A stretch of DNA of 64,000 nucleotides from Microbacterium sp. (GCA_019510305.1 JAEKKN010000020.1:47511-111510); one strand, 5' to 3'. Positions 9,271 to 18,636 are shown, numbered from the stretch's first letter. Made by a program: numbers and translations. The notes: generated by a model from the letters alone, not told the origin.

Positions 9271-9299
9271 TTGCCATCCCGTGATCTATGCGCTTAGAT
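9271..9299 (+). promoter_or_regulatory. promoter of the sugar-uptake operon
   Basis: TTGCCA (9271-9276) and TTAGAT (9294-9299) are separated by exactly 17 bp, a plausible -35/-10 pair. The -10 hexamer lies inside the first LacI-type operator. The ribosome binding site AAGGAGG of the first gene is at 9344-9350. Confidence 0.5.
9284..9299. promoter_or_regulatory. LacI-type operator O1
   Basis: ATCTATGCGCTTAGAT is a near-perfect 16-bp palindrome with the central CG typical of LacI/GalR-family sites. It overlaps the predicted -10 hexamer, so bound repressor would block RNA polymerase. The likely binder is the LacI protein encoded at the end of this operon. Confidence 0.75.
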
Positions 9300-9313
9300 A
9301 GCGAGTAGTGCGA

Positions 9314-9329
9314 GTTTAAGCGCATAGAT
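9314..9329. promoter_or_regulatory. LacI-type operator O2
   Basis: GTTTAAGCGCATAGAT is a second half-conserved copy of O1 in inverted orientation. The outer 13-bp arms of O1 and O2 are perfect inverted repeats (9284-9296 against 9317-9329). The centre-to-centre distance is 30 bp, about three helical turns, so two dimers would lie on the same face of the DNA. Confidence 0.7.
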
Positions 9330-9355
9330 CGAACAGGCGATTCAAGGAGGAAGAC

Positions 9356-10621
9356 GTGAAGTTCACGAGGATTCTCGGGGGAGTGGCGGCGCTGGCGACC
9401 GCTTCGCTCCTTCTGAGCGGCTGCGGCCGGGCTGAGGACACGGGCAGCGCCCCTGACGAAGCGACCACGATCGATGACGGACCGGCCACCGGCACGATCT
9501 CGATCTGGGCGATGGGCGCCGAGGGCGAAGCCCTGCCCGAGTTCGTGAAGGCGTTCCAGGAGAAGAACCCCGATGTGAAGATCGATGTGACTCCGATCCC
9601 GTGGGATGCGGCGCACAACAAGATCCAGACCGCGATCGCCGGAGGCAACACTCCGGACATCGCGATGATGGGCACCACCTGGATGGCCGACTTCTCCGAT
9701 GCCTTCGCCACTGTGCCCGAGCAGATCTCCACGGACGGCTTCTTCGACGGCGCTCTGAGCACCACCAAGGTCGGCGACCGGGCAGCTGGAGTGCCGTGGT
9801 ACGTCGACACCCGCGTCCTCTACTACCGCACCGACATCGCCGAGAAGGCGGGCTGGACCGAGGCTCCGAAGACGTGGGACGAACTCTCGCAGATGGCTGC
9901 GGACATGCAGAGCAAGGGCGGCGCCACGTGGGGCATGCGCCTGCCAGCCGGCAACGACTCCTTCCAGGGCGCGATGTGGATGCCCTGGTCGGCAGGCGCG
10001 GAGCTGACCGACGGCAAGAGCTGGACCCTCGACACACCTGAGATGGCCAAGGGCCTGGAGTACTACCAGAGCTTCTTCGCCGACGGCATCGCCGATCCGA
10101 ACGTCGACACCTCGCCGGGCTCGACCGAGGCCGAGTTCGTCGACGGCACGGCGCCGATGGTGGTCGAAGGGCCGTTCCTGCGCGGGCAGCTCGAGGCGGT
10201 CGGCGGAGCAGGCTTCGCCGACAAGTACACGACCGCGGTCCTCCCGGCGCTCGAGGGTTCGGTCTCCTTCAGCGGCGGTGCGAACCTCGTTGTCTTCCAG
10301 GGCAGCGACAACGCATCATCCGCGTGGAAGCTCGTCGACTGGCTCAGCCAGCCCGAGACTCAGGCCGCATTCTTCGAGGCGACGGGAGACCTGCCTGCGT
10401 CCACGGCTGCCTGGGAAGAGCCGGCGGTGGCCGGTGACAAGAGCCTCTCCACTTTCGGCACACAGCTGGAGACCGCCAAGGCGCCGCCCGTCACGACCAG
10501 CTGGGTCAAGGTCGCTGCCAAGGGAGACCAGGCGCTGGAGTCGCTGCGCCGTGGCACGGGCGACGTCGCCGCGGTGCTGAAGACGCTGCAGGCCGACGCC
10601 GACGCCATCGGACTCGACTGA
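9356..10621 (+). CDS. sugar ABC transporter substrate-binding lipoprotein
   Basis: A 421-aa extracytoplasmic solute-binding protein of the CUT1 family (SBP type 1). The signal peptide ends in a lipobox LLLSGC with the lipidated cysteine at residue 23. The mature start (GTISIWAMGAEGEALPEFVKAFQEKNPDVKI-like) is typical. The GTG start at 9356 has an ideal AAGGAGG ribosome binding site. It is the first gene of a five-gene operon with two permeases, a GH3 beta-glucosidase and a LacI regulator, which suggests an oligo-beta-glucoside or related substrate. Confidence 0.92.
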   Translation: MKFTRILGGVAALATASLLLSGCGRAEDTGSAPDEATTIDDGPATGTISIWAMGAEGEALPEFVKAFQEKNPDVKIDVTPIPWDAAHNKIQTAIAGGNTPDIAMMGTTWMADFSDAFATVPEQISTDGFFDGALSTTKVGDRAAGVPWYVDTRVLYYRTDIAEKAGWTEAPKTWDELSQMAADMQSKGGATWGMRLPAGNDSFQGAMWMPWSAGAELTDGKSWTLDTPEMAKGLEYYQSFFADGIADPNVDTSPGSTEAEFVDGTAPMVVEGPFLRGQLEAVGGAGFADKYTTAVLPALEGSVSFSGGANLVVFQGSDNASSAWKLVDWLSQPETQAAFFEATGDLPASTAAWEEPAVAGDKSLSTFGTQLETAKAPPVTTSWVKVAAKGDQALESLRRGTGDVAAVLKTLQADADAIGLD

Positions 10622-10625
10622 GCCG

Positions 10626-11576
10626 ATGTCCGCATCCACCACCACCGCTGCGGGGACCCTGACCGGTCCCCGCAGCGCCGCAAAACGCGGCCTGGGCGCG
10701 ACCCGGCGCCGCCGTCAGGCGCTCGTCGCGTGGGGCTTCGCGCTGCCGTTCGTCATCGTGTTCGCGATCTTCATGCTGTTCCCGATCGTGGGGTCCTTCG
10801 CGATGTCGTTCACGGACTTCACAGCACGCGACATCGCCTCGCCGTTCGCGGTCAACTTCGTGGGGCTGCAGCAGTTCTTCACGCTGTTCACCGACACGCG
10901 CTTCCTCACCTCGCTCGGTGTGACCGGCGTTTTCGTGCTGGTCGGCATCCCGGTCACGATGATCGTGGCCTTGGCGCTCGCTCTTGCGCTCAACAGCGGA
11001 AGAGGACGGATCGTCGCATTCTTCCGCGTGGGCTTCTATGCACCTGTCGTGACCAGCATCGTCGCGATCTCCGTGGTCTGGCGCTACATCCTCCAGCCGG
11101 AGGGCCTGCTGAACTCGGCCCTCGCGGTCGTAGGCATCGACGGCCCCAACTGGCTCAACGACCCGGCGTTCGCCCTGCCGTCGCTCATCATGATGGCCGT
11201 GTGGCGCAACGTGGGCACGCTCATGGTGATCTTCCTCGCGGGGCTCCAGGCGGTCCCCGAGGACGTCAACGAGGCGGCCACGATGGATGGCGCGTCGCCT
11301 TGGCGCCGTCTGATCTCCGTGACGCTTCCGCTGCTGCGTCCGACATTGCTTCTCGGCGCCGTTCTGATCTCCGTCGGCTATCTGCAGTTCTTCGAGGAGG
11401 CGTTCGTCATGACGAAGGGCGGCCCTCTCGACTCGACGCTCTCGGTCGCCTTCTACACGTACCAGCAGTTCGGTTTCGGCGAGTACGGCCTCGCATCGGC
11501 GGCCAGCTACGTGCTGTTCCTCGCCATCGCCCTGATCAGCCTGCTGCAGTTCCGCCTGCTCCGATCGAAGGACTGA
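10626..11576 (+). CDS. sugar ABC transporter permease (MalF/UgpA type)
   Basis: A 316-aa inner-membrane permease with six predicted membrane helices. The EAA loop NEAATMDGASPWRRLISVTLPLL in the C-terminal half contacts the transporter ATPase. It starts 4 bp after the binding-protein stop and is followed after 4 bp by the second permease, so the three are co-transcribed. No ATPase gene lies in the operon, as in many actinobacterial CUT1 systems that share a MsiK-type ATPase. Confidence 0.92.
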   Translation: MSASTTTAAGTLTGPRSAAKRGLGATRRRRQALVAWGFALPFVIVFAIFMLFPIVGSFAMSFTDFTARDIASPFAVNFVGLQQFFTLFTDTRFLTSLGVTGVFVLVGIPVTMIVALALALALNSGRGRIVAFFRVGFYAPVVTSIVAISVVWRYILQPEGLLNSALAVVGIDGPNWLNDPAFALPSLIMMAVWRNVGTLMVIFLAGLQAVPEDVNEAATMDGASPWRRLISVTLPLLRPTLLLGAVLISVGYLQFFEEAFVMTKGGPLDSTLSVAFYTYQQFGFGEYGLASAASYVLFLAIALISLLQFRLLRSKD

Positions 11577-11580
11577 GGCC

Positions 11581-12468
11581 ATGACGACATCCACTGCGGC
11601 TCCCGCAGCCGCCACCGCTCAGCCTCCTGTCCCTCGTCGGCGCAGACGCACCCGCGGCGGCGGACGGGCGCTGACCTACACCGTTCTCGCCGTCGGCCTC
11701 GTGCTGTGGCTCATCCCGTTCGTCTGGATGTTGCTCGGCTCGGTGAAGACTCAGGGCGAGATCCTCCGCAGACCGCCGACCTGGTGGCCGGAGAGCCCCA
11801 CAGGAGAGAACTTCGCCGCGTGGTTCGGACCGCTCGACTTCGGTCACTTCTTCGTGAACAGCGTCGTGGTGGCCGTCGTCACGGTCCTCGGCAACATGGT
11901 CTTCTGCTCGATGGTGGGCTACGCGCTCGCGAAGATGGAGTTCCCCGGCAAGAAGATGCTGTTCGGCCTCGTCATGGTCACCCTCATGGTGCCCGGTGTG
12001 GTCACCTTCGTGCCGCTGTTCGTGATGGTCTCCAAGCTCGGGCTCGTGAACACCTTCCCCGGTCTGATCCTGCCGTTCCTGACGGCACCCATCGGCGTGT
12101 TCCTGATGCGGCAGTTCATGCTGGGCATCCCTGATCCGCTGCTGGAAGCCGCCCGTCTCGACGGCGCAGGGGAGTGGCGCATCTTCACACGCATCGTCAT
12201 GCCGTTGTGCGGACCGCCGCTGGCGACGCTCGGCATCCTCACGTTCCTGTCGTCGTGGAACAACTTCCTCTGGCCCCTCGTCGCCGCCCAGACCGAGGAG
12301 ATGTACACGCTCCCGGTGGCGCTGTCGCTGTACTCGACGGGACAGAACGCCACGGACTACGGTCTCCTGCTCGCGGGATCCGTCCTGGTCATCACGCCGA
12401 TCCTTCTCCTGTTCGTCTTCCTTCAGCGCTGGTTCATCCGGGGCGTCGCGACGACGGGCTTGAAGTAG
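11581..12468 (+). CDS. sugar ABC transporter permease (MalG/UgpE type)
   Basis: The second, 295-aa permease of the CUT1 system. It has an N-terminal Pro/Arg-rich cytoplasmic segment, six membrane helices and the EAA loop LEAARLDGAGEWRIFTRIVMPL. It forms the heterodimeric channel with the preceding permease. The beta-glucosidase gene follows after about 48 bp in the same orientation. Confidence 0.92.
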   Translation: MTTSTAAPAAATAQPPVPRRRRRTRGGGRALTYTVLAVGLVLWLIPFVWMLLGSVKTQGEILRRPPTWWPESPTGENFAAWFGPLDFGHFFVNSVVVAVVTVLGNMVFCSMVGYALAKMEFPGKKMLFGLVMVTLMVPGVVTFVPLFVMVSKLGLVNTFPGLILPFLTAPIGVFLMRQFMLGIPDPLLEAARLDGAGEWRIFTRIVMPLCGPPLATLGILTFLSSWNNFLWPLVAAQTEEMYTLPVALSLYSTGQNATDYGLLLAGSVLVITPILLLFVFLQRWFIRGVATTGLK

Positions 12469-12516
12469 GCGACGACTCGCATTCGACACAGCTCCGGCCC
12501 AGTGAAAGCAGGACAC

Positions 12517-14355
12517 ATGAAACCCCATCTCCGCACATCCGCCGAGGGTGTCGACTACCGCGACCTCAACGGCAACGGCGTCATGGATCCGTACGAAGAT
12601 CCGCGCCTGTCGCCGGCCGAGCGCACCGAGGATCTGCTCGGCCGTCTCTCCACAGAGGAGAAGGTCGGCCTGATGTTCCAGACGGTCATCGAGATCGGAC
12701 CCGACGGCGAACTGCTCGAGACGCCCGGCGCGATCTCGAAGTCGCCGACCTCGGAGGTCGTGCTGAGCAAGCACCTCAACCACTTCAACGTCCACGCCAT
12801 GCGCACCGCACGCGACGGGGCCCGGTGGAACAACAACCTGCAGCGGCTGGCCGAACAGACTCCTCACGGCATCCCGGTCACGATCAGCACAGACCCGCGG
12901 CACGCTTTCGTGGAGAACACCGGAGTCGCGTTCTCGGCTGGTCCGTTCTCGCAGTGGCCCGAGCCGATGGGACTCGCCGCGATCGACGACATCGACCTGA
13001 TCCGACGGTTCGCCGACACCGCGCGTCAGGAGTATCTCGCGGTGGGCATCCGGGCGGCGCTGCACCCGCAGATCGACCTGCCCACCGAAGCCAGGTGGGG
13101 GCGGCAGGCTCAGACCTTCGGCTACGACGCCGATCGTGTCTCGGAGATCACGGCCGCTTATCTGCAGGGGTTCCAGGGGGATGAACTCGGACCGCAGAGC
13201 GTCTCCTGCACGACCAAGCACTTCCCGGGAGGGGGCCCGCAGCTCGACGGCGAAGATGCGCACTTCCCCTACGGGCGCGAGCAGGTCTATCCGGGCGGTC
13301 GATTCGAGGAGCATCTGAAGCCGTTCGTCGAGGCCATCAGTCGCGGCACGGCGGGGATCATGCCCTATTACGGCATGCCGGTCGGTCTGGTCCGCAACGG
13401 CGAGCCGATCGCCGAGGTCGGATTCGGCTACAGCCGCCAGATCATCACCGACCTCCTGCGCGAGGAACTGGGCTACGACGGCGTCGTGGTCACCGACTGG
13501 GAGCTCGTCAACGACAATCACGTCGGCGACCAGGTCCTCCCGGCTCGTGCATGGGGCGTGGAGCACCTGTCGCCGATCGAACGGATGCGGATGCTGCTCG
13601 ATGCGGGCGTCGATCAGTTCGGCGGCGAGGAGTGCGTGGAGCTGCTGCAGGAGCTCGTGGCGAGCGGCGAGGTGTCTGCGGAACGTCTCGACGCCTCTGT
13701 GCGGCGCATCCTGCTCGTGAAGTTCCGACTCGGCCTCTTCGACGACCCGTTCGTCGACGAGGACGAGGCGGAGCGCATCGTGGGTGCGGCGGCCTTCCGA
13801 GAGCAGGGGTTCCGCGCACAGGCCGAATCGGTCACGGTGCTCGAGAATCGCGAAGGGACGCTGCCGCTGTTTGCCGGACCGCGTCCGCGGGTGTACGCGG
13901 AGGGGCTGCACGAAGGAGCGCTGCAGGATCGGGCGGATGCCGTGTCGCGACCGGAGGATGCGGACCTCGCCATCGTCCGCATCGGCGCTCCGTTCGATGC
14001 GCGCGACGATCTGTTCCTCGAAAGGTGGTTCCATCAGGGATCTCTCGAGTTCCCGCCGGGGCTCGTCGTGCGTCTGAAGCGCATCGCGGAGCAGTGCCCT
14101 CTCGTTCTGGTCGTGAACCTGGATCGCCCCGGCATCCTCACTCCTTTCGTCCCCTTCGCCGCCGCGCTCGCGGTCGATTTCGGGAGCTCCGACGAAGCCG
14201 TCCTCGCCGCGCTGTCCGGGCGCATCCGGCCGCGTGGAACCCTCCCCGTGGAGATTCCCCGCTCGATGGACGCTGTGCGGAGATCGCGCACGGATGTCCC
14301 TGGAGACACGCCCGATCCGCTGTATCCGCTGAGAACGGGACTCACCCTGCCGTGA
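12517..14355 (+). CDS. glycoside hydrolase family 3 protein, probable beta-glucosidase
   Basis: A GH3 enzyme of 612 aa from ATG 12517, which has AAGCAGGA just upstream; GTG 12502 would add five residues. There is no signal peptide, so it should act on imported sugars in the cytoplasm. The N-terminal TIM barrel contains KHFPGGGP (substrate-binding Lys-His) and the nucleophile Asp327 in GVVVTDWE. A C-terminal alpha/beta sandwich follows (LVVNLDRPG, FGSSDEAVLAAL), and the usual fibronectin-III extension is absent. Substrate is inferred: GH3 members also include xylosidases and glucosaminidases. Confidence 0.88.
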   Translation: MKPHLRTSAEGVDYRDLNGNGVMDPYEDPRLSPAERTEDLLGRLSTEEKVGLMFQTVIEIGPDGELLETPGAISKSPTSEVVLSKHLNHFNVHAMRTARDGARWNNNLQRLAEQTPHGIPVTISTDPRHAFVENTGVAFSAGPFSQWPEPMGLAAIDDIDLIRRFADTARQEYLAVGIRAALHPQIDLPTEARWGRQAQTFGYDADRVSEITAAYLQGFQGDELGPQSVSCTTKHFPGGGPQLDGEDAHFPYGREQVYPGGRFEEHLKPFVEAISRGTAGIMPYYGMPVGLVRNGEPIAEVGFGYSRQIITDLLREELGYDGVVVTDWELVNDNHVGDQVLPARAWGVEHLSPIERMRMLLDAGVDQFGGEECVELLQELVASGEVSAERLDASVRRILLVKFRLGLFDDPFVDEDEAERIVGAAAFREQGFRAQAESVTVLENREGTLPLFAGPRPRVYAEGLHEGALQDRADAVSRPEDADLAIVRIGAPFDARDDLFLERWFHQGSLEFPPGLVVRLKRIAEQCPLVLVVNLDRPGILTPFVPFAAALAVDFGSSDEAVLAALSGRIRPRGTLPVEIPRSMDAVRRSRTDVPGDTPDPLYPLRTGLTLP

Positions 14356-14408
14356 CCGCCGCCCAGCGACCCTGCCGTCAGTAGAATCGCCCAGAAAGCG
14401 AGGTGCAC

Positions 14409-15542
14409 ATGGCGTCCAGTCGCCCCACCGTCTACGACGTCGCCGAGCGTGCAGGTGTCTCGATCGCCACCGTGTCGTTCGCGTTCCGTCGCCCGGAGAA
14501 GGTGCGGCCGGAGACCAGAGCGTCTGTTCTCGAGGCTGCACGTGCGATCGGTTATGTGCCCAGCGGATCGGCGCGCAACCTCGCGAGGGGCCGGACGGGC
14601 GTTCTGGGTCTGCATCTGTTCGACATGCTGCTGGACGGCCCGCCGGACGGGGCTCTCCCGCAGCGGCCCGACGCCCACGAGAGACGCGTCGATCTCGACA
14701 CGCTCGACCTCGATGCCGATCTCGTCCCCTGGGACGCCGTCGAGGACGCGCGGCTGAGCGAGCCGCAGACGTTCCCGCTGTACGTCGACGAGGTTCAGCG
14801 CGGATTCGTGCTCGAGTGCAAGCGAAACGGCCGGGCGGTGCTGCTCAGCACAGGCGGCACCGACGTCCGCGACGTCGCGGACACCGCGGGACGCGTGGAC
14901 GGTCTCGCGGTGCTTCCCGGGCAGTCGGCGATGGCGTCGCTGGCCTCCGTCGCCGTCAATCTCCCCGTGGTCGTGCTCAGCAGCGAGACGGGGGACGGTC
15001 ACCGTGTGCTGGTCGACAACATCGGCGGCGAGCGGATGCTGGTCGGACACCTGATCGAGGAGCACGGGGTGCGCACGCTCGGCTGGATCGGCGCCGATCT
15101 GTCGTACGACTACGCGGAGCGCATGGAGGCGTTCTTCCGGATCCTCGACGAGCACGGAGGCGGCGTAATCGGAGAGGCCCTCGACGGAGTGGACCTCGAT
15201 TCGTCGCCGGAGTTCCTCCATGTCGTCGCCCGGGCACGTGCCGGCACGCTTCCCGACGCGCTCGTGTGCGCGAGCGACCAGGTCGCGATCGCCCTCATCG
15301 ACGTCCTCCGAGTCGAGGGCATCGAGGCGCCACGAGACGTGCTCATCGTCGGATTCGACGGCATCCTCGCCGCCCGCATGTCCTCCCCGACCCTCACCAC
15401 GGTACGTCAGCCGATGGAGCTGATGGGACGCGTCGCCGCGCACCTGCTGCTCACGGATCCGGGCGACGGCTCGGTGCCTCTGAAGACGGTGCGTCTGGGC
15501 GTCGGTCTGCAGATCGGGGAGAGCTGCGGCTGCTCGCGGTGA
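14409..15542 (+). CDS. LacI family transcriptional regulator
   Basis: A 377-aa repressor from ATG 14409; an upstream GTG 14403 would add two residues. The N-terminal helix-turn-helix and hinge read PTVYDVAERAGVSIATVSFAF ... ARNLARG, followed by a periplasmic-binding-protein-like sugar sensor domain (ILIVGFDGILAARMSSPTLTTVRQP). The C-terminus is ESCGCSR. It is the last gene of the sugar operon and the best candidate to bind the paired operators at 9284-9329, giving substrate-induced derepression of its own operon. Confidence 0.92.
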   Translation: MASSRPTVYDVAERAGVSIATVSFAFRRPEKVRPETRASVLEAARAIGYVPSGSARNLARGRTGVLGLHLFDMLLDGPPDGALPQRPDAHERRVDLDTLDLDADLVPWDAVEDARLSEPQTFPLYVDEVQRGFVLECKRNGRAVLLSTGGTDVRDVADTAGRVDGLAVLPGQSAMASLASVAVNLPVVVLSSETGDGHRVLVDNIGGERMLVGHLIEEHGVRTLGWIGADLSYDYAERMEAFFRILDEHGGGVIGEALDGVDLDSSPEFLHVVARARAGTLPDALVCASDQVAIALIDVLRVEGIEAPRDVLIVGFDGILAARMSSPTLTTVRQPMELMGRVAAHLLLTDPGDGSVPLKTVRLGVGLQIGESCGCSR

Positions 15543-15646
15543 GCGTCACGCACCCTGCGGCACGCAGGTGGGGCCTTCTCCCCATGGGCATTCAGCTGGC
15601 TCACAGGATAGAGTCGACGCACACAACCCGTTCGACTGGAGGACAA

Positions 15647-15946
15647 ATGACCAATCAGGTTCCCGGCGCGCAGACGCCGCCGTATTCGCCCGCTCCCGAA
15701 ACCATCCCCGGCAAGACCCTCGGCATCGTCGCGGTCATCCTGACCTTCGTGGTCTCGTCCGTGGTCGGCCTGATCCTCGGGTACGTCGCGAGGAACCAGA
15801 GCCGGGCTGTCGGATACGAGAACACGCCGGCCAAGGTCGCGATCATCGCGGGGTGGATCCTCACGGCGCTCGGCCTGATCGCGGGCATCATCGCCGTGAT
15901 CTCGATCTTCGCGCTCGCCGCCTCCTCGGGCTCCTACGGCAGCTGA
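15647..15946 (+). CDS. DUF4190-like small membrane protein
   Basis: A 99-aa protein. The first ~25 residues are Pro-rich and disordered (PYSPAPETIPG). Two membrane helices follow, around KTLGIVAVILTFVVSSVVGLI and AIIAGWILTALGLIAGIIAV, with the intervening YVARNQSRA typical of DUF4190. CTGGAGG lies just upstream of the ATG. Function is unknown. A long hairpin follows at 15965. Confidence 0.8.
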   Translation: MTNQVPGAQTPPYSPAPETIPGKTLGIVAVILTFVVSSVVGLILGYVARNQSRAVGYENTPAKVAIIAGWILTALGLIAGIIAVISIFALAASSGSYGS

Positions 15947-15964
15947 CGCTGCCGGCGAAACGAC

Positions 15965-16002
15965 GATGAGGGCGGGGATCCGATCGGATCCCCGCCCTCA
16001 TC
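15965..16002. terminator. bidirectional terminator
   Basis: A 38-bp almost fully self-complementary hairpin (17-bp arms starting GATGAGGGCGGGGATCC, GATC loop) between two convergent genes. It probably stops transcription from both sides. Confidence 0.8.
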
Positions 16003-16017
16003 GCGTCTGCGCATCTC

Positions 16018-16887
16018 TCAGCCGGTGATCCGGCAGTGCGTGGTGAGCTCGCCGATCCCGTCGATGGCGACTGTGACGGTGGAGCGGTCACGCAGGAAGA
16101 TCTGCGGATCACGGGAGTAGCCCGCTCCGCCCGGACTGCCCGTGGAGATCAATGTTCCCGGAAGCAGAGTCAGCGACTGCGAGAGGTGAGCGATGAGGGT
16201 GGCCACTGGACGCACCATCTGACCCGTCGTCGCGTCCTGCACGGTGTGGCCGTCGACGACGGTCCAGATGTGCAGATCCTGAGGATCGGCGATCTCGTCT
16301 GCGGTGACGGCGAACGGACCCGTCGGCGTGAACCCGTCGAACGACTTGCAGCGCGACCACTGCGCTTCGGCGAACTGCACGTTGCGGGCGGTGATGTCGT
16401 TCACGACGGTGTAACCCCAGACGTGCGACAGCGCGTCCTCCTCCGCAACGTCCTTCGCCGGCGTGCCGATCAGCACGCCGAGCTCCGCCTCGTAGTCGAC
16501 CGCCTCGCTGAGCGCGCGCGGCCAGGACGTGGTCTGTCCGTGCCCGGTGAGGGAGTTCGGCCACAAGGTGAAGACCGTCGGCGCCGTGTCGGTCTTCAGA
16601 CCGAGTTCACTGGAATGGGCGGCATAGTTCAGGCCGACGGCGAGCACGGCAGGCGGTGCGAGCACGGCGGAGGCGAAGGCCTGCTCTCCGAGCGGATGCC
16701 GGGGGGCCGGGCTTGCGACGACAGCAGCCCGCACGGCGGCGAGAAGCTCGTCGCCGCCTTCGATCAGCTGCTGAAGCGTCGCGGGAGGGTCGGGTAGGAG
16801 ATCTGAGACGAGGATGGCGTCGGCACCCTCCACCACGGCAAGCTCTGCCGTGGAGGAGTCGGCACGGCGCAGATGAGCGAACCGCAT
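16018..16887 (-). CDS. fumarylacetoacetate hydrolase family protein
   Basis: A 289-aa FAH-superfamily enzyme. The N-terminal ~95 residues form a small lid domain. The catalytic domain shows VGLNYAAHSSELG, the metal-ligand region AVDYEAELGVLIG, the GYTVVNDITARNVQ motif and a C-terminal GTLISTGSPGG segment. Related enzymes hydrolyse acylpyruvates, decarboxylate oxaloacetate or act in aromatic meta-cleavage pathways, so the substrate cannot be set from sequence. It stands alone between a bidirectional terminator and the divergent PrsW gene. Confidence 0.88.
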   Translation of the reverse strand: MRFAHLRRADSSTAELAVVEGADAILVSDLLPDPPATLQQLIEGGDELLAAVRAAVVASPAPRHPLGEQAFASAVLAPPAVLAVGLNYAAHSSELGLKTDTAPTVFTLWPNSLTGHGQTTSWPRALSEAVDYEAELGVLIGTPAKDVAEEDALSHVWGYTVVNDITARNVQFAEAQWSRCKSFDGFTPTGPFAVTADEIADPQDLHIWTVVDGHTVQDATTGQMVRPVATLIAHLSQSLTLLPGTLISTGSPGGAGYSRDPQIFLRDRSTVTVAIDGIGELTTHCRITG

Positions 16888-16976
16888 ATCACTACGGTAG
16901 TCGCGATCGGCGATCTTTCGCAGGAGGAACGGACTAAGAGCCGGTGAAAGCGGGCCTTCGCAATATGCTCATGTCT

Positions 16977-18629
16977 ATGAGTTCCGGAGGACCGTCCCAG
17001 CCCACCCCGCACACCCCGCCACCAGCGGGGCAGCCGCAGGCCGCACAGCCGCCGGCGCCGCAGCCGCCGACCGGGCCAGGCGGCTACCCTCAGCAGGCTT
17101 ATCAGCCGCCCGCGCCGCAGGCGTCTCATCCGCAGCAGCCGGCAGCACAGCAGGCGCCGAATCCGTACGGCGCTCCGCAACAGCAGGCCTACCCGCAACA
17201 GCAGGCCTACCCGCAGCAGCCCGGATATCCGCAGCAGCAGGCTTATCCGCAGCAGCCCGGATACCAGCAGCAGCAGGCGTACCCGCAGCAGCCGGGACAG
17301 CCGCAGGCCGCTCCGCAGCCGGGCGCCCAGCCCCCGCACGCCTACCCTCAGCAGCCCGCCGCCTCGCAGACGCCGCCCCAGCCGCCGTACGGCGCACCGC
17401 AGCAGCAGTACTCTGCGCAGCAGTATGCGTCGTCGAACTACGCGCCCGCGCATTTCACGCAGCAGCCCGGATACGCCTCGGTGCTTGCGCAGCCCACGCC
17501 GTACTCGCCGCCTGCGCCGATCGCCCCTTCGCCCGCCCAAGGCCTGCCGGCCCTGCCGGTGCCGAGGGGCAAGGGCAAACTCGTGCTGTACATCCTGTTC
17601 GGGTTCCTCGGCTTCCTGCTGCTCGCGCTGATCGGCTACTTCACCGTGTTCTTGGGCCCGCTCGCGTCGGTGATCGGTCTCGTCCTCGCCCTGGTGCCGC
17701 TCGCGATCGTGTTCTTCGTGGTCTGGATGATCGACCGCTGGGAGCCCGAACCCAAACTGATGGTGTTCTTCGCCGTCGCCTGGGGAGCCATCGCCGCGAT
17801 CGGACTCACCCTGCTCCTCGATCTCGGACTCACGCTTCTGGTGGGCACTCGCAGCGACACCGCAGGAGCGGTCGTCCAGGCGCCGATCGTCGAGGAGCTG
17901 TTCAAGGGGCTCGGCGTGTATCTCATCTTCCTGATCGCCCGGCGGTCGTTCGACGGCCCCGTCGACGGTGTCGTCTACGGCGCACTGGTCGGCGCCGGAT
18001 TCGCCTTCACCGAGAACATCCAGTACTTCGCGATCAGCCTGATCGAAGGCGGGGGAGCACAGCTCACCATGACGTTCGTCGTGCGAGCGATCCTGTCGCC
18101 GTTCGCGCACGCGATGTTCACCTCGCTCACGGGACTCGCCATCGGACTGGCCGCCCGCCGGCATGCATCGGCGGGCGCCGCACTGGGCTTCGCCGCGCTC
18201 GGCTGGCTCGGCGCGGTCTTCCTGCACGCGCTGTGGAACGGATCAGCCACCTTCGGCGACTTCTTCCTGCTGTACTTCCTTCTCCAGGTGCCGCTGTTCG
18301 TCGGCTTCATCTTCGGCGTCATCGCGCTGCGGCGTGAGGAGGCTCGTCTGACGAAGGCGCGCCTCAGCGACTACGCCGCCGCCGGCTGGTTCACGCCCGA
18401 GGAGGTTAACATGCTCGCCACGGCTGCGGGACGGAAGGTGGGCCTCAACTGGGCGGCCCAGCTGCGCGGGGATCGTCGACCGCTCATGCGTGAGTTCATC
18501 AAGGACGCCACGACCCTCGCGATGGTTCGTCAGCGTTCCATCACCGGCCGTGATCCGATGGCGGCGCAGGACGAGCAGGCTCTGCTGGTGCGAACCAGGG
18601 CGACGAAGGCCGCACTGCTCGCCTACTGA
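16977..18629 (+). CDS. PrsW family intramembrane metalloprotease with Pro/Gln-rich N-terminus
   Basis: A 550-aa membrane protein. Residues ~5-190 are low-complexity, rich in Pro, Gln, Ala and Tyr, with tandem units of the type AYPQQPGYPQQ. The C-terminal half has about eight membrane helices and the PrsW motifs: EELFK (Glu306, Glu307, Lys310), an FAFTEN segment, and His in SPFAHAMFTS and FLHALWN. PrsW relatives cleave membrane proteins such as anti-sigma factors; the target here is unknown. The start is uncertain among in-frame ATGs 16965, 16971 and 16977 and GTG 16944. Confidence 0.85.
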   Translation: MSSGGPSQPTPHTPPPAGQPQAAQPPAPQPPTGPGGYPQQAYQPPAPQASHPQQPAAQQAPNPYGAPQQQAYPQQQAYPQQPGYPQQQAYPQQPGYQQQQAYPQQPGQPQAAPQPGAQPPHAYPQQPAASQTPPQPPYGAPQQQYSAQQYASSNYAPAHFTQQPGYASVLAQPTPYSPPAPIAPSPAQGLPALPVPRGKGKLVLYILFGFLGFLLLALIGYFTVFLGPLASVIGLVLALVPLAIVFFVVWMIDRWEPEPKLMVFFAVAWGAIAAIGLTLLLDLGLTLLVGTRSDTAGAVVQAPIVEELFKGLGVYLIFLIARRSFDGPVDGVVYGALVGAGFAFTENIQYFAISLIEGGGAQLTMTFVVRAILSPFAHAMFTSLTGLAIGLAARRHASAGAALGFAALGWLGAVFLHALWNGSATFGDFFLLYFLLQVPLFVGFIFGVIALRREEARLTKARLSDYAAAGWFTPEEVNMLATAAGRKVGLNWAAQLRGDRRPLMREFIKDATTLAMVRQRSITGRDPMAAQDEQALLVRTRATKAALLAY

Positions 18630-18636
18630 GCTGATC

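Noticed and set aside
11536-14541. 1001-aa reverse-strand ORF opposite the sugar operon
   Set aside because: It runs across the permease and GH3 genes and has biased composition; the forward genes have clear domains and ribosome binding sites.
17164-17320. Tandem YPQQ-rich repeats
   Set aside because: They are in-frame low-complexity codons of the PrsW protein, not an intergenic repeat or CRISPR array.
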